From contig SMWN01000027.1 of assembly GCA_004356415.1 (NCBI GenBank), positions 1 to 24,750 on the forward strand: DNA of 24,750 nucleotides, in the 5' to 3' direction. The position numbers were made by a program, and so were the translations under genes. Positions within the stretch are counted from its first letter, which is position 1, and every line of letters starts with the position of its first letter. The notes under the pieces are model-generated. The model was not told the origin of the DNA. It did not search any database and worked only from the letters and a program-made list of their open reading frames with translations. The stretch comes from Gammaproteobacteria bacterium. Lineage in GTDB: Bacteria; Pseudomonadota; Gammaproteobacteria; Eutrophobiales; Eutrophobiaceae. Positions 6,858-13,174 of the stretch are shown piece after piece.

Positions 6858-7400
6858 TTATTTCCTTGCCGGGATCATTCTTCTCAAGATACTCACTTCA
6901 CCTTGATAGACATGGACGATCACACCACATAAGTGGATCACTATCAGACACAATAAGGTGACAGAGCTAGCCACGTGTATATCTGTGAAAAGCTCATTTA
7001 ACGCAGGTGATTTCCATCCCCAATGTGGAAGTGACAAGCCCCAAATTTTTGTTTTGTATCCACTGAATGACGAAGAAATGTAACCGGATACGGGCTGTAT
7101 AAACAATACCAGATATAGCAGCCAGTGTATCAATCCAGCAATTGCTCGTTTAAATTCTGTAATAGATTCAGGTAATGCGGGTGGCACATGCGTGAAACGC
7201 CAGACAAGCCTTATCAAGGCTAGTAAGGCCATTGTCAGCCCGATTGACTTATGCAGGGCAAAAAACCAGCTTCTCTCATCACTACCTTTTGGCAAATCCA
7301 CCATATACCATCCCAGGCAAAATAAAGTGATCACCAGAATCGTCATCACCCAATGCAAAAACATTGCGGTTGCGCTATATCTCTCTTGATCAGTTATCAT
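6858..7400 (-). CDS. Cytochrome b561 family membrane protein
   Basis: The 180-residue protein has four predicted membrane helices (about 12-32, 49-68, 88-110 and 140-164). His residues sit where b-type haem ligands are expected: His16 in FLHW, His50 in ALHKSIG, one in GLIHWLLY and one in TDIHVASS. This is the bacterial cytochrome b561 (YodB/CybB) family, a diheme inner-membrane protein that can oxidise ubiquinol or accept electrons from periplasmic redox partners. Its ATG at 7400 has only a weak ribosome binding site. It is encoded opposite to pqqA and shares the bidirectional terminator region. A functional link to quinoprotein metabolism is possible but rests only on adjacency. Confidence 0.9.
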   Translation of the reverse strand: MITDQERYSATAMFLHWVMTILVITLFCLGWYMVDLPKGSDERSWFFALHKSIGLTMALLALIRLVWRFTHVPPALPESITEFKRAIAGLIHWLLYLVLFIQPVSGYISSSFSGYKTKIWGLSLPHWGWKSPALNELFTDIHVASSVTLLCLIVIHLCGVIVHVYQGEVSILRRMIPARK

Positions 7401-7478
7401 TCAAAGCCACTCTGTTCATAAGCTGACACAGAAATAGTCTTTTCAGGGTCAATTTTCCAAACACGTTGTTTCAGACAC

Positions 7479-7484
7479 ATTATA
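7479..7484 (-). promoter_or_regulatory. Possible -10 element for cytochrome b561
   Basis: A perfect TATAAT reads on the minus strand, about 80 bp ahead of the cytochrome b561 ATG. No good -35 hexamer lies at the right distance, because that position falls in the hairpin at 7494-7522. The element may depend on an activator or may be fortuitous. Confidence 0.3.
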
Positions 7485-7493
7485 TTAAGCAAT

Positions 7494-7522
7494 AAAAAAG
7501 CCGAGCACCCCAGCTGCTCAGC
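7494..7522 (-). terminator. Hairpin plus T-run on the minus strand, upstream of cytochrome b561
   Basis: On the minus strand GCTGAGCA pairs with TGCTCGGC (8 bp with one G-T pair) around a 7-base loop, followed by T6. This is the form of an intrinsic terminator. No convincing minus-strand gene precedes it, so it could attenuate a long cytochrome b561 leader or end an antisense/small RNA that starts near the 5' end of the transpeptidase gene. Confidence 0.55.
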
Positions 7523-7560
7523 GACATAGGGTAATATTAGCAGAATTTTTAATTTTTTAG

Positions 7561-7590
7561 TTACCGTATTTGTGCTTTTCCAGATAAAAT
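7561..7590 (+). promoter_or_regulatory. Possible promoter of the six-gene envelope operon
   Basis: TTACCG at 7561-7566 and TAAAAT at 7585-7590 are 18 bases apart and lie 38 bp before the first gene. Both hexamers are imperfect sigma-70 matches. This is the best candidate I see in the 227-bp gap. Confidence 0.3.
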
Positions 7591-7627
7591 AGCCAGGAAA
7601 ATATCTGGGCTGAAAATTCATAAGTAA

Positions 7628-8227
7628 ATGAAAAATTTAAGTGATAGTTCCGGGACATTGCGCACTTACAATCTACGAAAGTTGTACCTCATCTGTTCTT
7701 TATTGTTGCTCTGCAGCAATGTTTGCGCAGTGGGAAACAAATATGATTTAGTTATCTCCAGATCATCCCAGGAACTTAAAGTGATGGATGGCAAACAGGT
7801 TGTTAAGCAATTTCACATTGCGTACGGGAAAGGTGGTAATGGTGCCAAAAGAATACTGGGAGATAAAAAAACGCCATTAGGTGTGTACAAAATTATTAAA
7901 TTCAAAGGTGATAGTAGATTCCACTATTTTATGCAGCTTGACTATCCCAACTTGTTAGATGCCTGGTATGGATATAAAAATAAAATTATCAGTGCAACTG
8001 AATTTAAAAATATCACAACTGCAATCAAACATCACAAAGTAGCTCCTCAGGACACAAAACTAGGTGGTTATATAGGCATACACGGCCTGGGAGATACTAC
8101 TGAACAAAAACTTGCTATTCATAGTGAGATTAACTGGACGCAAGGTTGTATAGCGTTAACTAATGAAGAAATCAATGATTTAAAAAAATATGTCGGAATA
8201 GGTACGAGGGTCATTATCAACGAATAA
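7628..8227 (+). CDS. L,D-transpeptidase (YkuD domain) family protein, periplasmic
   Basis: The 199-residue protein has a basic stretch and hydrophobic segment at about 17-34, an export signal with a somewhat long N-region. The mature part starts with KYDLVISRSSQELKV and contains KKTPLGVYKI near 80-90. The active-site region has His152-Gly153 and, near 170, WTQGCIAL with catalytic Cys174. It belongs to the YkuD subgroup whose motif is WTxGCIA rather than SHGCIR, so the usual Arg after the Cys is Ala. Such enzymes form or break 3-3 peptidoglycan crosslinks or attach proteins to the wall. It is the first gene of the operon, and its stop codon overlaps the next start by one base. The ATG at 7628 lacks a clear ribosome binding site, and no better in-frame start was seen. 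Confidence 0.88.
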   Translation: MKNLSDSSGTLRTYNLRKLYLICSLLLLCSNVCAVGNKYDLVISRSSQELKVMDGKQVVKQFHIAYGKGGNGAKRILGDKKTPLGVYKIIKFKGDSRFHYFMQLDYPNLLDAWYGYKNKIISATEFKNITTAIKHHKVAPQDTKLGGYIGIHGLGDTTEQKLAIHSEINWTQGCIALTNEEINDLKKYVGIGTRVIINE

Positions 8228-8733
8228 TGAAATGTTCCTGTCTATCCCTTGCCTTTCTATTTCTCTTCATGCAGTCAGGATGTACTACTGAAGTTGATGA
8301 AAATATCAATCATGATTATTACTATCAGATGGAAACTGATAAACCTTTTGAAGAAGTTCTTGATGATGCAATCTTCGCTATCACCGAACGTAATTTTCGT
8401 TTGACCAGCCATCTGCATATTGGTAAGTCAATTAGGGACAGAAAGAATCCGGATTTTCCAGACTACGAAGTGCTCCTTTATTGTAACCTTAGCCACGCGA
8501 AGAAGATGCTCGAACTGGATCCGAATATGATCAGTTCCTGTCCGGGACGAATAACCGTCCGTCAAAATGGTGACAGGGTCAACATTACTGCGCCATTATG
8601 GCCAGAGAAAATGAAGGATAATGAGCTAAAGTTACATATGCAAAAATTGAATGGCCTCATCCGCGAAATTGTTGACTATGCAGCTGACGACTGGCTGTTG
8701 GTGTATGATCGGAAGTCAGTTAGCTCAGAATAA
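8227..8733 (+). CDS. DUF302 domain protein, probable lipoprotein
   Basis: The 168-residue protein begins with a hydrophobic export signal ending in MQSGC, so Cys19 could be lipidated. The -3 position is Gln instead of the usual Leu, which makes the lipobox weak. The remainder matches DUF302: FEEVLDDAIFAITERNFRL, then the LLYCNLSHAKKMLELDP segment and ISSCPGRITVRQNGDRVNI, with the two Cys typical of the family. DUF302 is a small alpha/beta fold of unknown biochemical role, often exported. The start ATG shares its A with the transpeptidase stop (TAATG), indicating translational coupling. It is separated by 31 bp from the proton-channel gene that follows, so it is probably part of the same envelope module. 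Confidence 0.82.
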   Translation: MKCSCLSLAFLFLFMQSGCTTEVDENINHDYYYQMETDKPFEEVLDDAIFAITERNFRLTSHLHIGKSIRDRKNPDFPDYEVLLYCNLSHAKKMLELDPNMISSCPGRITVRQNGDRVNITAPLWPEKMKDNELKLHMQKLNGLIREIVDYAADDWLLVYDRKSVSSE

Positions 8734-8764
8734 TTAATCCAGAAATAATTAATAAGGGAATAAA

Positions 8765-9502
8765 ATGCAAAAACATGAACATCATTTATTTCTTGTCTGG
8801 TTAATATTTACTGGCATCGTTTTTTTCCTACTTGTACTGGCATGGCATCAAGGTGTCCTTTCTCTCCTGTTTTCTACAGATCGCAGCAAAATATCTATAG
8901 TCATCGCCCTATTATACTGTTGCGTAACAATTCACTGTGCAAGGAGAGTCTTTCACATTTCATCACAGATTAATGACTCCAGAATTGTTGAATCAATGAT
9001 TGTTAAAGAAAGAGATTTAAAATTGGTTACTTTAGAAAATAAAGTCAAAATTAACAATGAGAAATTTCTTCCTGACTGTCTGGTGACTGACTATATCCAC
9101 GACCTTATCAGCAAAACAAATGCTGAAAAAGATAACCCTGAAATTAGAAGCACGGGTTCAGATCATATCGAATATTATGAATCAAAATTAAAATCCCCCC
9201 ATGATATTGGCTGGTTCACAGCGGATGTCATGATCAAGATGGGCTTATTAGGGACAATCGTAGGATTTATCCTTATGTTGGATTCGGTCTCCAACATTAC
9301 GGATTTTGATGTCACAAACATGCAAAAAATACTCAGTTATATGAGCTCCGGCATGGGTACTGCCTTGTACACAACGCTGGCCGGACTGGTGTGTAGCGTG
9401 TTGGCTGCAACACAATATCAAATGCTGGATCGCAGTGCTGATGATTTAATTGCTTCAATCAGACACCTTACCCGTGTATATGTTTTGCCGAGATTAAGTT
9501 AA
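8765..9502 (+). CDS. MotA/TolQ/ExbB proton channel family protein
   Basis: The 245-residue protein has hydrophobic segments at about 9-31, 41-60, 155-176 and 195-216. The last two carry the family signature: KMGLLGTIVGFILML, then SSGMGTALYTTLAGLVCS. The Gly-rich helix and the Thr residues of the TALYTTLAGL helix are the ones lining the ion path in TolQ and ExbB. A cytoplasmic segment of about 90 residues links the second and third helices. Five copies of such proteins surround two copies of a TolR/ExbD/MotB-like partner, which is the next gene 4 bp downstream. An AAGGG sequence precedes the ATG at 8765. The family is certain. It is neither TolQ nor ExbB by context, since no tolR, tolA, tonB or flagellar gene is nearby. 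Confidence 0.9.
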   Translation: MQKHEHHLFLVWLIFTGIVFFLLVLAWHQGVLSLLFSTDRSKISIVIALLYCCVTIHCARRVFHISSQINDSRIVESMIVKERDLKLVTLENKVKINNEKFLPDCLVTDYIHDLISKTNAEKDNPEIRSTGSDHIEYYESKLKSPHDIGWFTADVMIKMGLLGTIVGFILMLDSVSNITDFDVTNMQKILSYMSSGMGTALYTTLAGLVCSVLAATQYQMLDRSADDLIASIRHLTRVYVLPRLS

Positions 9503-9506
9503 ATAT

Positions 9507-10100
9507 ATGTCTGCCAGGGAAAGATTTAAATCCGATCCTTTTACCGACTTGTTATTCAATGCATTGCTTGGATTTACATTCCTGTTTCTTGTGGCCATCA
9601 TGTTCATGAATCCGGAAGCCAAGAGCGGCATCATTGATCCAAAAGCAGAATATATCATCACAACCACCTGGGAAGACAACAACCCTGATGATATTGATAC
9701 CTGGGTTGAAGATCCTGAAGGCAGAATAATCTGGTTTAGAAATGCAGAGGCAGGTTTAATACACCTTGACCGTGATGATAGAGGGAAATTGAATGACACA
9801 ATCACTATCAATGGCGAGGAAATAGAAAATCCACTGAATCAGGAAGTCGTTACAATCCGTGGCATTGTTAAAGGAGAGTATGTCGTTAACTTGCATTATT
9901 ACGCGTCAGAAACGGGGAAGCCTGTTGAAGTCAATGTCCGTCTGGTTAAAGTCAATCCGTCACTGGAAATTATCTACTATGGAATGGTTAAAATGGAAAA
10001 AACTGGTGATGAAAAAACTGCTTTTCGATTCACTATTGGCAGAGATGGTAAAATATCGAATGTGAACTTCATACCAAAACAGTTGGTCTCTCTGGAATAA
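9507..10100 (+). CDS. ExbD/MotB-like channel partner with DUF2135-like periplasmic domain
   Basis: The 197-residue protein has a short cytoplasmic N-terminus and a single membrane helix at about 13-35 beginning DPFTDLLFNALLGF. Asp14 stands where the proton-carrying Asp of ExbD, TolR and MotB lies. Instead of an ordinary ExbD or OmpA-like domain, the periplasmic part (about 48-195) contains ITTTWEDNNPDDIDTWVEDP, then WFRNAEAGLIHLDRDDRG and a chain of beta strands. This resembles DUF2135 beta-sandwich domains. It starts 4 bp after the proton-channel gene, the normal arrangement for a stator pair. A 77-bp gap follows. The channel-partner role is well supported by the helix and context; the DUF2135 relationship is recognised from motif shape only. 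Confidence 0.8.
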   Translation: MSARERFKSDPFTDLLFNALLGFTFLFLVAIMFMNPEAKSGIIDPKAEYIITTTWEDNNPDDIDTWVEDPEGRIIWFRNAEAGLIHLDRDDRGKLNDTITINGEEIENPLNQEVVTIRGIVKGEYVVNLHYYASETGKPVEVNVRLVKVNPSLEIIYYGMVKMEKTGDEKTAFRFTIGRDGKISNVNFIPKQLVSLE

Positions 10101-10177
10101 TCAATAATGTTTAATCACCTATATCAATTGAGATATCTTTTAGGCGTTAAAATCAAACAGTAAGGAATATTTAAACA

Positions 10178-10690
10178 ATGACCCTGGGAATTTCTGGCCT
10201 AATAGCAGCATATATCCTGTTAGCAGCATTATTATTGAGTGTCAATTTGTACTCGAAATGGTCGTGGCAGCTTAAGACAATTACCATTATCATTACATCG
10301 GTTTTTTATATCATTTCCTATATTTCTTTTCCACCATTACTGGGTTGGCCAACAAATCAGAAATTGCCTGCGCATTTCAGATTACTTGCTACAGAAGTAC
10401 ACCAACCTGACAAACTAACAGGAGACGAGGGGTCTGTTTTCCTGTGGCTAAAAGAAGTTGAAGATATCACCGCTCTTGTCTTGCCAAGAGCGTATGTGCT
10501 CCCATACTCCAGCTTATTACATGAAAAAATTATCAATGTTCAATCAAAGATTGACCGAGGTATCCCACAACTGGGAGAATACGAGGAAGATAGCATGAGG
10601 CGGGAAGTGATTAATTCATCAGAAACAGGGCAAAAGAGTCTAGATATACAATTTTACGATCTGCCGGATCCTCTCTTTCCAGAGAAATAA
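10178..10690 (+). CDS. Conserved-looking two-TM membrane protein of unknown function
   Basis: The 170-residue product has two hydrophobic helices at about 6-26 and 32-54, followed by a soluble region of about 115 residues. With two helices the soluble part should be on the same side as the N-terminus, most simply the cytoplasm. The soluble part contains the compact motif PRAYVLPYSSLLHEKI and GIPQLGEYEED, which looks structured. I do not recognise a named family. The gene sits between the channel pair and the VWA-FHA gene with gaps of 77 and 51 bp on the same strand, so it is probably a subunit or regulator of the same membrane complex. The ATG at 10178 follows AGTAAGGA at an acceptable distance. 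Confidence 0.75.
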   Translation: MTLGISGLIAAYILLAALLLSVNLYSKWSWQLKTITIIITSVFYIISYISFPPLLGWPTNQKLPAHFRLLATEVHQPDKLTGDEGSVFLWLKEVEDITALVLPRAYVLPYSSLLHEKIINVQSKIDRGIPQLGEYEEDSMRREVINSSETGQKSLDIQFYDLPDPLFPEK

Positions 10691-10741
10691 AACCTGATAA
10701 ATAAATCAAAAATCAATACGCTGGGAGAATAGATTAATGTT

Positions 10742-12274
10742 ATGAAGAACATGAAATATCTGAATTTTGTGGTGTTATTGCAATTATTTTCAATCACGGC
10801 TATAGCACAGGCCTACGTGCTCAGTCATATCACCGACGACATGGTTGTCACTTGTAAGCAATCAAGGGACAAACAGGTGTTATCCTGTCATTATAGAAAC
10901 AGGACTGCGGCTCCTGTTCTGTCTATATCAGCTGAATACGAAAATACAAACCTTCTTGTCAAGGAAGGGGATTCCTACCCTCATCCAGACGATATCACTG
11001 CGATACTATTTCTGGTCGATACCAGTGATCCCGCACGACAAAATGTCATCGACAAAAATATTGAGCATATAAAGACGATTTTGTCATCATCCAGAGATTA
11101 TCATCGTTATGGTCTTGCCAGCTTTGATAAGGAATTGCAATTAGAAGCCCCGATTGGTTCAGATATTACAACCAATAACAATGCAGCAAAAAAATTGAAG
11201 GCAATCGGTAGCACAACAGAATTGTACAGAAATATGCTTGAGGCCATCGTACTATTCAAAGATGTTGATGCTGCCAGAAAGTCAATCTTCCTTTTCTCCG
11301 ATGGGCTGGCAGAAGATAAAGCCTATTTTCATAATGATGTTGTTAATGCGGCAAGAAAAGCAGGAATTATCATAACGAGCATCGGTTATCCGAGATCTGT
11401 CGCACAATCCGTCTCACTGCAGACATTAAGAAGACTCAGCGAAGAAACCGGGGGCATTTTTGTAGAGGCCAATTATCAATTTGATATCTCACCCAACTTT
11501 TTAGATCAGCCTTTTGCCAGTCTTGATAATGGCGGAGGCTTCAATATTCCATTGGGCAAAATAATCAACAACAGGGTGAATAACGAAACAAATATCATAC
11601 TCAATTTTGAAACTGATATCGATACTACGGCTATTCCTGTGCCCGTGGTATTTATTTCTCCGCCTGTAATACAGATACCAACAACGATTATTCAGCAAAT
11701 ACCTGTCATCAAAGAAAAACAAGGCAAAAGGGAATTCCAGGCAAGCACACCAATCCAGATTGTTTCGCAAGCACAAAGGACCAACCCGCTTGAGAGCTGG
11801 CTATGGTATGGCATACCTATCGCACTGTTTATATTAATAATTCTGACAATTGCCACTTTTTTCATATCGTTAAGACGACAAAATAAAAATCAGGTAACTA
11901 CAGTGAATTTTCCGGAAGTAAAACCGTATGCCTTCCTGATAACTCATGATGATCCAATGGTGAGATATCCAATCATCAGAAGCACCTGTAGACTTGGTCG
12001 TAGTAAAAACAACGAGATCACATTAAGAGACGCTTCAGTCTCCAGACGTCATGCAGAAATTCATCGGGATACAGGAGATGAATTCACCATAATAGACCTG
12101 AATTCACTCAATGGTGTCTTCGTTAATGGTGAAAAAATTGACAGATATAAACTGAAAGAAAGTGATGTGATAGAAATTGGGGATGTAGAGCTTAGATTCA
12201 CGCTAATGCCCACAGATTATCAATTTGAAGAATCAACTGTTATGCTTGACACAAGGGTACCGTCTGTAAATTAG
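10742..12274 (+). CDS. VWA-TM-FHA membrane protein
   Basis: The 510-residue protein has a signal peptide at 1-24 (ending AQA) and a periplasmic domain up to about 350. That domain includes a von Willebrand factor A fold (about 85-260) with strand ITAILFLVDTSDP, FLFSDGLAED at about 183-192, and IIITSIGYP. The MIDAS loop reads D93-T-S-D-P97 instead of DxSxS, so metal binding may be altered. A Pro/Ile-rich linker leads to a TM helix at about 354-377. The cytoplasmic C-terminus is an FHA domain (about 410-487) with CRLGRSKNNEI, SVSRRHAEI and LNSLNGVFVNG, all residues needed for phosphothreonine binding. After it comes a tail with EESTVMLDT. A GGGAGA lies 13 bases before the ATG. It is the last gene of the operon and would link a cytoplasmic phospho-signal to a periplasmic ligand. 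Confidence 0.88.
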   Translation: MKNMKYLNFVVLLQLFSITAIAQAYVLSHITDDMVVTCKQSRDKQVLSCHYRNRTAAPVLSISAEYENTNLLVKEGDSYPHPDDITAILFLVDTSDPARQNVIDKNIEHIKTILSSSRDYHRYGLASFDKELQLEAPIGSDITTNNNAAKKLKAIGSTTELYRNMLEAIVLFKDVDAARKSIFLFSDGLAEDKAYFHNDVVNAARKAGIIITSIGYPRSVAQSVSLQTLRRLSEETGGIFVEANYQFDISPNFLDQPFASLDNGGGFNIPLGKIINNRVNNETNIILNFETDIDTTAIPVPVVFISPPVIQIPTTIIQQIPVIKEKQGKREFQASTPIQIVSQAQRTNPLESWLWYGIPIALFILIILTIATFFISLRRQNKNQVTTVNFPEVKPYAFLITHDDPMVRYPIIRSTCRLGRSKNNEITLRDASVSRRHAEIHRDTGDEFTIIDLNSLNGVFVNGEKIDRYKLKESDVIEIGDVELRFTLMPTDYQFEESTVMLDTRVPSVN

Positions 12275-12312
12275 CTTTTAAGGTATTAACCCTCCATGTT
12301 GCAAGTTGATTA

Positions 12313-13089
12313 TCAAGCACTTGCCTTTATTCCGCTTGTCTTGAGCCATTGATTAATAAGATCTGAGCTAGCAGTAACTGATAATTCAGGTATTTCTTCT
12401 CCGAACAAGGCATTTTTATTTTTATTGATTAACGAAAGAATATTTTCAGCCCTCACACAACCTTTTTTATTTCGACACCGTTCTGGATAAGCCGCTAGCA
12501 CTGCCAATGCAGCACCCAAAATACGCTCCTTGCTCTTACCGTATGAAACTTCATTTTGTTTTTTACTACTACGCGAGTTATTATTAAAATTCGTAGTGGG
12601 AACCAGTGACTTCATCACAAACTCCATTAAGAGTGACAATTCTTTTGGTAGTTCCACACGACTTATTGCCGCCCATTTATAAACATCAATAGGACTTGCT
12701 TCCCATTCATCTGCTGGACACTCCCGATTCAGAACAAAAAGCAATTCTTGTTCAACGCAATGCTGGGCATGTTCCCATAGATCCTGATATTTTTGTTTGG
12801 TCTCTTCATCACATAATGATGTTGAAACGTTTTCAGGATCCATTGAGAGCAATAAAGGAATTGCCTGATTTTTTAGATGCCAACTTTCTTTTACAACCCA
12901 TTTCTCATAGATCTTTTGTTGTTCAATTCTATCTTCACCATAGATATCCTTCTCCTTTTGCCTCATATCCAGCGTCGAATGACTGCCAGAATCATTCCTA
13001 TCAACGTGGTAGCAAAGAGATGTTTTAGATCGGCCAAATATATTTTTGATTGTGCTAATCAATCTATTTAATGTGTTTTTTGCTGTCAT
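12313..13089 (-). CDS. Hypothetical protein with conserved-looking C-terminal helical region
   Basis: The 258-residue protein has no signal peptide or membrane segment. The N-terminal third is basic and polar. The middle (about 55-170) is helical and contains ILKNQ-like and CPADEWEASPIDVYKW segments. After a low-complexity Asn/Ser/Lys stretch near 170, the C-terminal part reads KERILGAALAVLAAYPERC, then NKKGCVRAENILSLINKN and ELSVTASSDLINQWLK, which looks like a folded helical domain. I do not recognise a named family. It converges on the VWA-FHA gene with 38 bp between the stops and lies 85 bp downstream of tilS on the same strand. The ATG at 13089 opens onto MTAKNTLNRLI. It may be an accessory cytoplasmic protein; no function can be given. 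Confidence 0.7.
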   Translation of the reverse strand: MTAKNTLNRLISTIKNIFGRSKTSLCYHVDRNDSGSHSTLDMRQKEKDIYGEDRIEQQKIYEKWVVKESWHLKNQAIPLLLSMDPENVSTSLCDEETKQKYQDLWEHAQHCVEQELLFVLNRECPADEWEASPIDVYKWAAISRVELPKELSLLMEFVMKSLVPTTNFNNNSRSSKKQNEVSYGKSKERILGAALAVLAAYPERCRNKKGCVRAENILSLINKNKNALFGEEIPELSVTASSDLINQWLKTSGIKASA

Positions 13090-13174
13090 GTTATGTTTTC
13101 TATCATAGTTAATTTCGAGGCACTAATACGTGTTTAATTCACTCATAGGCAGCCTTCATACAGGTTCCTGGTCG

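Noticed and set aside
7397..7621. A 74-codon minus-strand frame overlapping the cytochrome b561 start by ATGA
   Set aside because: It has no ribosome binding site, contains a terminator-like hairpin, resembles no family and overlaps the likely promoter of the transpeptidase gene.
10737..10745. A two-codon frame (ATG TTA TGA) overlapping the VWA-FHA start codon
   Set aside because: It could be a coupling mini-ORF, but such short frames arise by chance and the ribosome binding site position does not settle it.
7628..12274. Interpretation of the channel operon as a Zorya-type phage defence system
   Set aside because: A MotA/ExbB-like and ExbD-like pair is present, but there is no helicase, nuclease or OmpA-like ZorB domain; the partners are envelope proteins instead.
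12298..12326. Inverted repeat GCAAGT/ACTTGC at the convergent ends of the VWA-FHA and hypothetical genes
   Set aside because: The 6-bp stem has a 12-base loop, no T-run, and lies partly in coding sequence, so it is not a convincing terminator.
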